NCBI GenBank assembly: GCA_013298595.1
Contig: JAAFIG010000046.1
Coordinates: 1 to 23,709, forward strand
Origin: Deinococcales bacterium
Lineage (GTDB): Bacteria; Deinococcota; Deinococci; Deinococcales; JAAFIG01
Length of the DNA stretch: 23,709 nucleotides
Direction of reading: 5' to 3'
Shown: one piece after another, positions 6,954-14,357 of the stretch
Layout of the letters: each line of letters opens with the position of its first letter
Numbering within the stretch: the stretch's first letter is position 1
Made by a program: the position numbers and the translations under genes
Notes under the pieces: model-generated
The model's database searches: none
Seen by the model: only the letters and a program-made list of their open reading frames with translations
Told to the model about the DNA's origin: nothing

Positions 6954-7567
6954 CACCTAGCTCTCCTCCACTCCGAATTTGGCTAGTGAGGCACGGCATC
7001 ACCGATTGGAATATCGAAGGACGCTGGCAAGGCTGGTCAGACACACCTCTGTCCACCCAAGGTCATGAACAAGCTTGGAAGCTCCGCAACCGACTCGAGG
7101 CAAAAAACTTTGATCGGGTGTACTCGAGCGATTTATTACGGGCATTAGATACCGCCCGAATTGCAGGTTTTGAACCTGTTCCCGATGCCCGATTGCGCGA
7201 ATTAAACTTTGGGGTTTTTGAAGGTGGAAATAGCTTTGAAAATGCCAAACACCCAGAATTTGCCAGTTGGATACAAGACCCTGTCGAAAAAGCCGCGCCA
7301 ATGGGTGAAAGTTACGCCAGTTTACGCGCTCGAGCCATGCACTGGTTAAATACTCTGCCAGACAGTGGTGAAATGCTGGTTTTCTCGCATGGCGGGTGGA
7401 TTCAAGTACTGACCTGCGGCGTGCTCGAGGTCACACCACTGGCAGCACCACGCATTTGGCGACTACGGGTTACACATGCCAGCATTACTGTTCTCGAGCG
7501 GCACTGGACACCCAATGGCAATGTTTGGACACTCGAGCGATTAAATGACACGGCTCACCTCGAGTAG
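6950..7567 (+). CDS. histidine phosphatase (phosphoglycerate-mutase-like)
   Basis: A 205-residue cytosolic phosphatase of the same superfamily as the 1746 gene but in the CobC/PhoE-like branch. It has the canonical VRHGITDWN (R14, H15, G16), GWSDTPLSTQGHEQA, YSSDLLRALDTA with the conserved Arg, LRELNFGVFEG with the catalytic Glu, and FSHGGW with the second histidine H147. Substrate unknown; relatives act on small phosphomonoesters. It is the last gene of the cytochrome-thioesterase trio, starting in an ATGA overlap. CTCGAG is dense here (seven copies in 618 bases), giving Leu-Glu or Arg codon pairs; the gene even ends CTCGAGTAG. Confidence 0.88.
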   Translation: MTPSSPPLRIWLVRHGITDWNIEGRWQGWSDTPLSTQGHEQAWKLRNRLEAKNFDRVYSSDLLRALDTARIAGFEPVPDARLRELNFGVFEGGNSFENAKHPEFASWIQDPVEKAAPMGESYASLRARAMHWLNTLPDSGEMLVFSHGGWIQVLTCGVLEVTPLAAPRIWRLRVTHASITVLERHWTPNGNVWTLERLNDTAHLE

Positions 7568-7697
7568 TAACAGAAACTTCTACTGAAATTCTCTTAAAGA
7601 TATAGATATTCCCCATAAAATCCCTCACGCCGCAGTAAGGATTCTGTAAGAATTATTATGGTATCCCTAAGTTGTCTGTGCGGTTTTTAACAGATTT

Positions 7698-7727
7698 TTG
7701 CAATTTACAAGCTAATTTTGTTAAGAT
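7698..7727 (+). promoter_or_regulatory. promoter of the double-glycine peptide gene
   Basis: TTGCAA (7698-7703), an 18-bp spacer and TAAGAT (7722-7727), leaving a leader of about 33 nt before the ATG at 7767. About 45 bp upstream is the inverted repeat ATTCT-GTA-AGAAT (7641-7653), a candidate regulator site. The rest of the 199-bp gap after the phosphatase gene is AT-rich and holds no further recognisable element. Confidence 0.5.
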
Positions 7728-7751
7728 TTCATAGTCAAGCACCGATTTGAT

Positions 7752-7760
7752 AGAAGGAGA
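7752..7760 (+). promoter_or_regulatory. very strong ribosome binding site for the peptide gene
   Basis: AGAAGGAGA ends six bases before the ATG at 7767. It is the strongest Shine-Dalgarno in this part of the window and closely resembles the phage T7 gene 10 leader in sequence and spacing. Neighbouring genes mostly have weak or no Shine-Dalgarno, so the peptide is probably made in excess. Confidence 0.8.
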
Positions 7761-7766
7761 TACCAT

Positions 7767-7931
7767 ATGATTCGAGAATTGAATGTTCAAGAAGCACTCG
7801 AGACAGTTGGCGGTTGTGGCTCAAGACGCAGACGAACTGGCTGCAAACCACCGCCACCACCTTGCCCACCACCACCCGTTTGCCCACCTGTAGACCCACC
7901 ACCTGTTGACCCACCTGTTGATAATCCGTAA
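7767..7931 (+). CDS. double-glycine leader precursor of a proline/cysteine-rich secreted peptide
   Basis: A 54-residue precursor. Residues 1-16 (MIRELNVQEALETVGG) form a double-glycine leader; Leu at -12 and Glu at -8 relative to the GG match the leader pattern of class II bacteriocins and microcins, while the usual hydrophobic residue at -4 is shifted to -3. Cleavage after G16 would release a 38-residue core beginning CGSRRRRTGC, then K, runs of five and four prolines broken by Cys, and a tail with three PPVD units. The core holds 17 Pro, four Cys (core 1, 10, 17, 23), and RRRR plus Lys against three Asp. Two disulfides are possible. It has its own promoter, strong ribosome binding site and terminator, and lies just before a C39-peptidase exporter, its likely processing and export machine. 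No modification enzyme is nearby. Antimicrobial or signalling roles are inferences. The poly-proline runs should need EF-P for translation. Confidence 0.85.
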   Translation: MIRELNVQEALETVGGCGSRRRRTGCKPPPPPCPPPPVCPPVDPPPVDPPVDNP

Positions 7932-7951
7932 TTTACGGTTTTTGTGCCGTT

Positions 7952-7985
7952 GTCTCCTTGTTTGAAACAGGGAGACTTTTATTTT
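7952..7985 (+). terminator. rho-independent terminator after the peptide gene
   Basis: GTCTCCTTGTT and AACAGGGAGAC pair over 11 bp (one G-T wobble) with a 3-nt loop, 7952-7976, followed by TTTTATTTT. It separates the peptide transcript from the transporter operon. Confidence 0.85.
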
Positions 7986-8001
7986 CCAGTTATTTATAAA
8001 C

Positions 8002-8015
8002 TTGAGAAATCTCAA
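8002..8015. promoter_or_regulatory. palindrome upstream of the exporter promoter
   Basis: TTGAGA, AA, TCTCAA form a perfect 6-bp inverted repeat about 18 bp upstream of the -35 box of the exporter promoter. Candidate operator, from position alone. Confidence 0.3.
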
Positions 8016-8032
8016 ATGTTAGTTGAATAGCT

Positions 8033-8061
8033 TTGTAAATCCAAGATACTTGTCTTACAAT
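8033..8061 (+). promoter_or_regulatory. promoter of the peptide-exporter operon
   Basis: TTGTAA (8033-8038), a 17-bp spacer and TACAAT (8056-8061). It gives the ABC transporter, HlyD and TolC-like genes an expression start independent of the peptide gene. Confidence 0.6.
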
Positions 8062-8108
8062 GCCTTACTCAAGCCTATTTGCACAATCAGGCTTTTCCTA
8101 TTGAATTC

Positions 8109-10214
8109 ATGATGAAAATTTTCCTTCAAGATGATCCAACTGAATGCGGCGTAGCTTGTTTGCGCTCTATTCTGGCAAATTATGGGTATTTTTCAACCTC
8201 CAATCAGTTACGGCAAGCAACGGCTCTAAAAACTTCGGGCACTTCGTTATTTGGTTTGCAGTCAGCGGCTAAGCAAGTGCATTTTGAAGCCAAAGCTTTA
8301 GCGGCTGAACTCGAGGATTTGGCTTCTTTGGATTTGCCTTGTATTTTGCATTGGGATCATAATCATTATGTGGTTTTGTGGCGTATTTATAAAGGGAAAG
8401 CTTTTATTGGCGACCCTGCTTTGGGGAAAAATAAGTGGTGGGTTTTAGCAGATTTAAACAAGCATTGGACTGGAAAATTGTTGTGGTTACAACCAAGTAC
8501 CAGTTTTATTGCTGGTCATTTTGCTGGTAAACGAGGCTTTGCTGGTTTACTTGAACACCTCAAGCAGTTTCAGGGCTTAGGTTCTACACTGTTTTCAATT
8601 GGGTTAGGGACATTTTTTTTAGCTTTGCTGGGTTTAAGTGCACCAATACTTTCTCAGGTGTTATTTGATCGGGTTTTGACTTTTCGTGAAGATCAACTTT
8701 TACCTTATTTATTGTTTGGTATTTTTATCGTCTCGAGTTTTCAAACAGCTTTTGGGGCAATTCGTGGATATCTCTCGAATCATTTAGCCATGCGTTTAGA
8801 TTATCGTTTGCATCTTGGTTATTGGGATCATTTGCTGCATTTACCTTTGCGTCAACACGAAACACGTTTGGTTGGCGATTTATTGCAACGTTTCTCGGAT
8901 TTATCTAAAATTCGTACTGTTTTAACCAGCAGCATGATTGGCTTACCAAGTTCGGTTTTTTCTTTACTTGTCAGTGCTGCTTTACTGATTACCTACAATC
9001 CAACATTGGCTTTGGTAGCAGGGTTTAATATTCCTTTGCAACTGGCTTATTTGTTTATCTTATCGCCTATTCTGCGTGAAAATTCTCGAAAAACACTGAC
9101 AAAGGATGGCGAAGTGCAATCCTTTTTGATTGGTTCGCTCGAGGGATTAAGTACCATTAAAGCGTGGCGCAGCGAAGCTTGGGCTATGACCAAAGGACGT
9201 TTACATATTGCTTCGCTAACCCAATTGCAATGGCGTGGTTTGATGTTATCCACTTGGGGCAATGTGGTTTTTGCTTTGCTTGGCAGTTTTGGCAATATGT
9301 TGGTGTTGTGGTTTGGTGCTACCCAAGTCTTAAAACTCGAGTTAACCGTTGGGCAATTGGTGGCTGCCAGTGGCTTAATGGTCAATTCGGTAGCTGCTTT
9401 ATCAAGTATCACCGAAGGCATCATGAATATCCAAGAAGGTATTGTGGCTTCGGATCGCTTAGCTGAATTGCTCGAGGTTGAAACTGAATCTGATAAGGGT
9501 TTACGTGAATTACAACCTTTAACAGCTCATTTAAAAATCCAGAATCTGAGTTTTGGCTACTTACCAGAATTACCAATTCTTAAAAGTATTTCTTTTCATT
9601 TACCAAAGGGTTCTTACACGGCTTTTTTGGGTGCCAATGGCAGTGGTAAAAGTACATTAGCAACGATTTTGGCACAAATGCAGAACGCCTCATCAGGCAG
9701 TATTTTATGGGATGGGATTTCCTTATCAGAAGTGGCTATTAGTGCCGCTCGAGAGCGCATTTTGTATTTGCGTCAGGATGTGCCGTTATTTTATGCAACA
9801 CTGCGTGAAAATATTTCCTTTGCCGAGGATATCGAAGATAGTCAACTCTGGGCGGTGCTTGGTTCTGTTGGACTCGAGCAAATGGCAAGACGTTTACCTG
9901 AGGGGCTGGATACAGTCATTGGTGGTGAGAGTTTATTTAAGCTCTCGAGCGGCGAGCGTCAAATGCTTGGGTTGTGCCGAGCTTTATGTAGCACTGCCGA
10001 TGTGCTGATTTTAGATGAACCGACTGCCACCCTCGATATGGAACGTGAACGCCGTGTAGTACAGATTTTAACGCAGTTAAAACGCACTAAGACATTATTT
10101 GTTATCACCCACCGTCCTGCTTTAATCGAACCTGCCGATCAAGTACTCAGTCTCGAGGACGGCGAAGTGTTTAGTATCGAAAAAAATTCTGTTGGAAAGC
10201 AGGTGTTTGCATGA
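8109..10214 (+). CDS. peptidase-containing ABC exporter (C39 peptidase, membrane and ATPase domains)
   Basis: A 701-residue inner-membrane exporter of the PCAT type that cuts double-glycine leaders and pumps the peptide out. Residues 1-130 are a C39 cysteine peptidase: Q7 and C13 in QDDPTECGVACL, H86 in HWDHNHYVVL, D102 in GDPALG, so all catalytic residues are present. A six-helix membrane domain follows (about 150-430). The C-terminal ATPase has Walker A GANGSGKST (K514), a Q-loop at LRQDVPLF, signature LSSGERQ (from 612), Walker B VLILDEPTATLD and the H-loop ITHRP. Length is typical. The ATG pair at 8109 begins the C39 fold; a TTG at 8079 would add ten unsupported residues. No Shine-Dalgarno is evident. 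It overlaps the HlyD gene by four bases, indicating an operon. The peptide at 7767 is the obvious substrate. Confidence 0.93.
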   Translation: MMKIFLQDDPTECGVACLRSILANYGYFSTSNQLRQATALKTSGTSLFGLQSAAKQVHFEAKALAAELEDLASLDLPCILHWDHNHYVVLWRIYKGKAFIGDPALGKNKWWVLADLNKHWTGKLLWLQPSTSFIAGHFAGKRGFAGLLEHLKQFQGLGSTLFSIGLGTFFLALLGLSAPILSQVLFDRVLTFREDQLLPYLLFGIFIVSSFQTAFGAIRGYLSNHLAMRLDYRLHLGYWDHLLHLPLRQHETRLVGDLLQRFSDLSKIRTVLTSSMIGLPSSVFSLLVSAALLITYNPTLALVAGFNIPLQLAYLFILSPILRENSRKTLTKDGEVQSFLIGSLEGLSTIKAWRSEAWAMTKGRLHIASLTQLQWRGLMLSTWGNVVFALLGSFGNMLVLWFGATQVLKLELTVGQLVAASGLMVNSVAALSSITEGIMNIQEGIVASDRLAELLEVETESDKGLRELQPLTAHLKIQNLSFGYLPELPILKSISFHLPKGSYTAFLGANGSGKSTLATILAQMQNASSGSILWDGISLSEVAISAARERILYLRQDVPLFYATLRENISFAEDIEDSQLWAVLGSVGLEQMARRLPEGLDTVIGGESLFKLSSGERQMLGLCRALCSTADVLILDEPTATLDMERERRVVQILTQLKRTKTLFVITHRPALIEPADQVLSLEDGEVFSIEKNSVGKQVFA

Positions 10215-11218
10215 CCCAACCATCAGATTCTTTCAGACGAGTCAAAGTTGCCGAGTTACGGCGTTTTGAATGGGAACAACCCTCGAGTCAGGTTGCCAAA
10301 TGGACTTTTTTGGTACTGGTATTATTTGTGGTGGTTGCCGTTATTTGGGCTTCGGTTACGCAAATTCAGTTGTATGGTTTGGTGCTTGGACAACTCGAGC
10401 CTGAACGCAAATTAACTGTCGTTGAAATGCCTTTCGCTGGGCGAGTACTCGAGATTCGGGCGAGGTTATGGCGTGAAGTCAAAAAAGGTGATGTCTTATT
10501 TGTGGTGGATGGTGTTGGCACAGACGCTGCCGAGAGTGTTTTAAAACTCGAACGCAGTAATAATCAACTTTTAGATGCTTTAAAAACCCTCGAGACTGCG
10601 ACTGTAGATGCCACCCAACAACAACGTAAACTCGAGTCTGTCAGGGCTGTTTTTGCTGTGGGCGCAGCCTCAAGACTTGAATTTAAGGAAGCGCAAGAAA
10701 ATGCAGCTCGAGCTAAAGTGGTACTCGACCAAGCCAAGTTAAGAGTACAGGGTTTGAAACTCGAGCAAACCCAACAAAAACGCTTATCAAAACTGATTAT
10801 TCGTGCTCCAATTTCGGGCATTGTAACAACATTAGCAGTGCAACAAGCTGGGAAATTAGCCAACATGGGCATTGCTCTACTCGAGATTTTACCGAGTGGT
10901 TCGACGCTGATTTTTCGTGGTGAATTAAGCGAATCCGAACGCCCTAAAGTCAGAGAAGGCGCAAAAGCTGAAGTTGCTTGGGCGGCTTACCCACGTCAGA
11001 AATATGGTGTTACCCGTGGCATTGTCAAAGCCATCTCGCCAAATAGCAATGGTAAATATGCCCTCGAGATTCGTTTTGCAAAGTTGGTGCTTGAAGGTCC
11101 ACTTGGCAATCGTCCGTTGCTACCCGGTATGACAGCTGAAGCTCGAGTGATTGCAGCCACAAAACCAGCTTTGGGTTTATTATGGGATTGGTTACGTGGT
11201 GTTAATCCGCTTGATTAA
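10211..11218 (+). CDS. HlyD-family periplasmic adaptor of the type 1 secretion system
   Basis: Membrane-fusion protein of 335 residues linking the inner-membrane exporter to an outer-membrane channel. A short cytoplasmic N-terminus is followed by one transmembrane helix (31-49, WTFLVLVLFVVVAVIWASV). Next come a lipoyl half-motif (MPFAGRVLEIRARLWREVKKGDVLF), a coiled-coil hairpin rich in Lys/Glu/Gln/Ala (about 105-195), the second lipoyl half (IIRAPISGIVTTLAVQQAGKLANMG), and a beta-barrel region ending in the family's PGMTAEARV. It is shorter than E. coli HlyD (about 478 residues) because the coiled coil is short, as in bacteriocin/microcin adaptors. Start ATG overlaps the ABC gene stop. Ten CTCGAG copies fall within it. 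Confidence 0.9.
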   Translation: MTQPSDSFRRVKVAELRRFEWEQPSSQVAKWTFLVLVLFVVVAVIWASVTQIQLYGLVLGQLEPERKLTVVEMPFAGRVLEIRARLWREVKKGDVLFVVDGVGTDAAESVLKLERSNNQLLDALKTLETATVDATQQQRKLESVRAVFAVGAASRLEFKEAQENAARAKVVLDQAKLRVQGLKLEQTQQKRLSKLIIRAPISGIVTTLAVQQAGKLANMGIALLEILPSGSTLIFRGELSESERPKVREGAKAEVAWAAYPRQKYGVTRGIVKAISPNSNGKYALEIRFAKLVLEGPLGNRPLLPGMTAEARVIAATKPALGLLWDWLRGVNPLD

Positions 11219-11271
11219 AATCTTGAGCATCTTTAAGTGAAATGTACCAAAGTTATTCTTTCAAGGAGTTT

Positions 11272-12564
11272 ATGGTTGCTCGAGTTTTTTATAGTGTTAT
11301 ATTCACACTAATTTTTTCGGTTGCACAAGCTCAAACTATGCTTTCTCGAGCCGATGTCATGCGTTTAGCAGAACGCAGTGCCAGTGTAGAAGTGGCTCGA
11401 GCGCGTTTAGCGAGTGTAGAAGCCCAAGCAGCCGATGCTGGTGTTGGCTTATCTGGGAGTGTCACAGGCTCGGCTGCCGTGGTCAGTACAGTGCCAACGG
11501 CTGGTGCAAGCAATTTTACGTACCCTTGGGATATTCAATTTAATCTGCGTTTCGCTGGAATTTGGGGTGAAGCACAAGATGCTCGAGTCCAAGCCAGTCT
11601 TAATTTAGAACGAGCCAAACGCAGTTTATTAGCCGCGCGAGTTCGAGCCATAACCAGTGCAGTCAGTTTATGGCATGGTATTCGCCGTGGTTTAGCCAAT
11701 CTCGAGGTGGCACGTTTGGCATTGGACTTAGCAACACTTGAAGATCGGGCTGCTGAAGCTCGTTTCCAAGCTGGTGGCATCACTGTGGTGGATCGTGAAC
11801 GTTTTAGTATTGCTGTGGATATTGCAACACTTGATGTGACTCGAGCTGAAGTGCGTTTAGATGGTTTACGTTTACAATTTGAAGCCTTGTTTGGTGTTCG
11901 TAACCCAACCATTAAACAAGGTTGGACTGGGCTACCTGAACCTCGAGTTACAGAAGCGCAACTTGAAGCTCGGGAAGATGTTTTTGAAGCTCGAGCTGCT
12001 GCTATTGGGGCTGGCATTCAACAAAGCCAAGCCCAACGCGAAGTACTACCAGTCGTCAGTCTTGAGGGGAATTGGCGTGGTTCAGCGGGTGAATTTAATT
12101 GGGGAGTCAATCAATACTTGGCAGTATCGCTTGGGTACTCGTACCCAATAATCATACCTATTGGGGTCAGTCAAAGTTTCAGTATTGGTTTAAGTTTACG
12201 TATCCCACTTAACCCTTGGAAATTCTCGAGTGTCAGTGCTTTTTCACGGCAAGTTTCGGCAGCGCAGCGTTCTCTTGATACAGCTATTGCCATTGCCAAA
12301 GCCGATATCAGCAATAAACGTGCGGCTCTGGCATTAACTCGCTCGAGTTTACAATTGGCTTTGCGTTCGGCTGAGTATGCAGCGCGGCAAGTCGAACGTA
12401 TTCGTGTTCGGGTCAGTGCTGGTACAGCCTCCGTTGTGGATGTCAAACGTGCGGAATTAGATGCACTTAAAGCCAATGCTCAGATTCTCGAGGCACAATT
12501 TGAGACAGATGCAGCTATACTTGATATTTGTGCTGCATACGCATTTCCTTTGGAGGCTCAGTGA
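11272..12564 (+). CDS. TolC-like outer-membrane efflux protein
   Basis: A 430-residue exported protein of the TolC/outer-membrane-factor family, the likely exit channel of this secretion system. Residues 1-21 (MVARVFYSVIFTLIFSVAQAQ) are a signal peptide. The mature protein shows the two-fold TolC layout: long Ala/Arg/Glu-rich coiled-coil helices (about 30-55, 105-205), a beta-strand region with Gly/Ser-rich residues (GSVTGSAAVVSTVPTAG and VVSLEGNWRGSAGEFNWG), then a second coiled-coil half. The ATG at 11272 has AAGGAG upstream at short spacing (three bases); an ATG at 11242 would add ten hydrophilic residues before the signal peptide. The stop overlaps the start of a second, related gene. Confidence 0.85.
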   Translation: MVARVFYSVIFTLIFSVAQAQTMLSRADVMRLAERSASVEVARARLASVEAQAADAGVGLSGSVTGSAAVVSTVPTAGASNFTYPWDIQFNLRFAGIWGEAQDARVQASLNLERAKRSLLAARVRAITSAVSLWHGIRRGLANLEVARLALDLATLEDRAAEARFQAGGITVVDRERFSIAVDIATLDVTRAEVRLDGLRLQFEALFGVRNPTIKQGWTGLPEPRVTEAQLEAREDVFEARAAAIGAGIQQSQAQREVLPVVSLEGNWRGSAGEFNWGVNQYLAVSLGYSYPIIIPIGVSQSFSIGLSLRIPLNPWKFSSVSAFSRQVSAAQRSLDTAIAIAKADISNKRAALALTRSSLQLALRSAEYAARQVERIRVRVSAGTASVVDVKRAELDALKANAQILEAQFETDAAILDICAAYAFPLEAQ

Positions 12565-13556
12565 GATATTTACTTATTATTTTGATCTACCTATTTGCCA
12601 GCACGGCATCTGCACAAATTCCCGAAAAATGGTTTTCGGCAGCACTTGCACGTTCAGATAGTTTTAGTATTGCCCTCAGTGAAGCCCAAAATGCCAAGAT
12701 TCGTTTACAACGATTAAAATCCGATCCCTTAGCCACCAAACCTTTACTGCTCGAGGCAAGTACTACCCTTGAACTTGCCGAGGCTCGAGTCATTGCTGCG
12801 CGGCTCGATGTACGTCGTAGTGTTTTGCAAGATACTTTTGCTTGGAATTCTGCAGCGAATGCACTTGATTTAGCATCAGCTCGGGCAAATTTAGCCGATG
12901 CCAATGCTCGAGCCGCCAATGCTCGGTTTAAAACGGGTGCGATTACCAACAGTGAGTTAAATCGAGCAGAAGCTGATTTGCGTGCGGCTCAAAGCGAAGT
13001 GACCAGTGCTCGTTCTGAGTGGTTAGCCGCCAGTGAAGTTTTGCGGAGTCGTCTTGGTTTTGCTGCGGATGCCAGTTTGCCAAATGTTGCTACACCGCGT
13101 CCGCAAAAAATTATTTTAGAAAAAAGTATCGAAAACAATCTTCGTGTTGTGGAAACTCGAGGCAGTTTAGCTCGAGCTAAACTTGATTTAACCATTAAAG
13201 ATAATGAATTTACCGCACCTGTAGAAATTAACGAAGCACGCCGAAGTGTTGCCAATGCCGAACGCAACTTAGCTGATGCCCGAAACGTGGTCAAAACAGG
13301 TTTGGTTAATCGTTGGGAAACATATCAATCCACAGTCAATGCCATTACAGCTCGAGAGCGTGGTGTGCAATTGGCTCGAGATGAATTAAAAACCCAATCA
13401 GATCGTTTTTCACGTGGTTTGGTTTCGCAATTGGTGGTTTTGCAAGCCAAAGTCAATTTGGCACAACAACTGGCTTTATTTGAAGAGGCTCGGCAACGGT
13501 TTTCGCTGGCGGTGCTCGAGTTGGCAGTACTGGTCAATGTGGATGTTTGGTTGTAA
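12561..13556 (+). CDS. second, shorter TolC-like outer-membrane-factor protein
   Basis: A 331-residue exported protein directly after the first TolC-like gene, starting at a GTG in a GTGA overlap with TTTGGAGG just upstream. Residues 1-20 (MRYLLIILIYLFASTASAQ) form a signal peptide. The rest is long Ala/Arg/Glu/Leu-rich helices with repeated outer-membrane-factor motifs (LADANARAANARFKTGAITNSELNRAEADL and RFSRGLVSQLVVLQAKVNLAQQ), but the beta-barrel sequence that the first protein shows is poor or missing and it is about 100 residues shorter. It may pair with the first protein in a mixed channel, be a periplasmic-only helical partner, or be a degenerating duplicate. It ends directly against the stop of the convergent permease gene with no space. 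Confidence 0.7.
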   Translation: MRYLLIILIYLFASTASAQIPEKWFSAALARSDSFSIALSEAQNAKIRLQRLKSDPLATKPLLLEASTTLELAEARVIAARLDVRRSVLQDTFAWNSAANALDLASARANLADANARAANARFKTGAITNSELNRAEADLRAAQSEVTSARSEWLAASEVLRSRLGFAADASLPNVATPRPQKIILEKSIENNLRVVETRGSLARAKLDLTIKDNEFTAPVEINEARRSVANAERNLADARNVVKTGLVNRWETYQSTVNAITARERGVQLARDELKTQSDRFSRGLVSQLVVLQAKVNLAQQLALFEEARQRFSLAVLELAVLVNVDVWL

Positions 13557-14357
13557 TTAACGACGATGCGCCGAAAATTGCACTCGTAAAATTTCGGATA
13601 AAGCATTGATTTGCAGCACCAAAAGCATAATCAACCCTCCAGGTAGAATACTCAGCCACCAGGCACCGCTGAGTAAATACCCGTACCCTCTCGAGACCAT
13701 GCTGCCCAAACTTGGTGTCTCGATGCCAACCCCAACACCAAGAAACGATAAACTCGCTTCGAGTAAAATATTGTGTGGTACATCCAGCGCCATTTGCAGC
13801 AACATACCACTGGCAATATTGGGCAGTAAATGTCGCCATAAGGCTCGAGTTTCGGTTACACCAAGTGCCGTGGCTGCCTGCATATACTCGAGTTCGCGTT
13901 GTACCAGCACAGTGGCTCGAGTGTAACGGGCAAAGCTTGCCCAGCCAAATACACCAATAATGACAATTAAATTTTCCAATCCTGCCCCTAGAATTTTTAG
14001 CGTGACCAGTGCAAGGAGCATGGTCGGTAATGCCATTTGCACTTCGCTGGCACGTAAAATCAGTTGCTCGAGATGCCCCCTGCGCCACCCTGCAATTAAG
14101 CCAAGTGGCACACCAATACCTGCCGAAATGATGGTGCTAACCATACCAACCAACATCGAAATACCTAAGCCGCGCAACAATAACCCAAAAACATCTTGCC
14201 CCAACTCGTTAGTGCCTAACCAGTACAAACTCGAGAATGGAGGTTGTAGCACTTGGTTGAGGTTTTGCAACATCGCATTTGGTGAAATGATTGGTGCCAG
14301 TATGGCGACAACACAAAATCCAATAATGCCACCAAGCATTTGCCAGCCTTTATTCAT
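13557..14357 (-). CDS. peptide/nickel-type ABC transporter permease, DppC family
   Basis: Inner-membrane permease of 266 residues with about six hydrophobic helices, in the DppC/OppC family that imports peptides or nickel. Family marks: an N-terminal helix, YWLGTNELGQDVFGLLLRG, and the EAA loop AATALGVTETRALWRHLLPN at the ATPase-docking site, then LEASLSFLGVGVGIETPSLGSM. It starts inside the end of the DppB-family gene (8-base overlap), so the two are co-translated. No ATPase or binding-protein gene follows: the 3' end directly abuts the second TolC-like gene on the other strand, so partner subunits must be encoded elsewhere. Confidence 0.9.
   Translation of the reverse strand: MNKGWQMLGGIIGFCVVAILAPIISPNAMLQNLNQVLQPPFSSLYWLGTNELGQDVFGLLLRGLGISMLVGMVSTIISAGIGVPLGLIAGWRRGHLEQLILRASEVQMALPTMLLALVTLKILGAGLENLIVIIGVFGWASFARYTRATVLVQRELEYMQAATALGVTETRALWRHLLPNIASGMLLQMALDVPHNILLEASLSFLGVGVGIETPSLGSMVSRGYGYLLSGAWWLSILPGGLIMLLVLQINALSEILRVQFSAHRR

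Noticed and set aside
7752-7769. Vector-like sequence, because the ribosome site resembles the phage T7 gene 10 leader
   Set aside because: The match is only in the Shine-Dalgarno core and spacing, the flanks differ, and the surrounding DNA is normal for this genome.
7821-8015. Minus-strand ORF rich in Trp and Arg that looks like a tryptophan-rich antimicrobial peptide
   Set aside because: It is the reverse complement of the proline codons of the 7767 peptide (CCA read as TGG); it has no ribosome site and runs through the terminator.
11535-12017. Long minus-strand ORFs inside the TolC-like and HlyD genes
   Set aside because: Ala/Arg/Ser-rich shadows produced by coding bias and CTCGAG on the opposite strand; no ribosome sites and no sensible domains.
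7568-13556. Lanthipeptide or other modified-peptide cluster
   Set aside because: No LanM, LanB/C, radical-SAM, YcaO or other modification enzyme is present, and the core lacks the Ser/Thr content expected of lanthipeptides.
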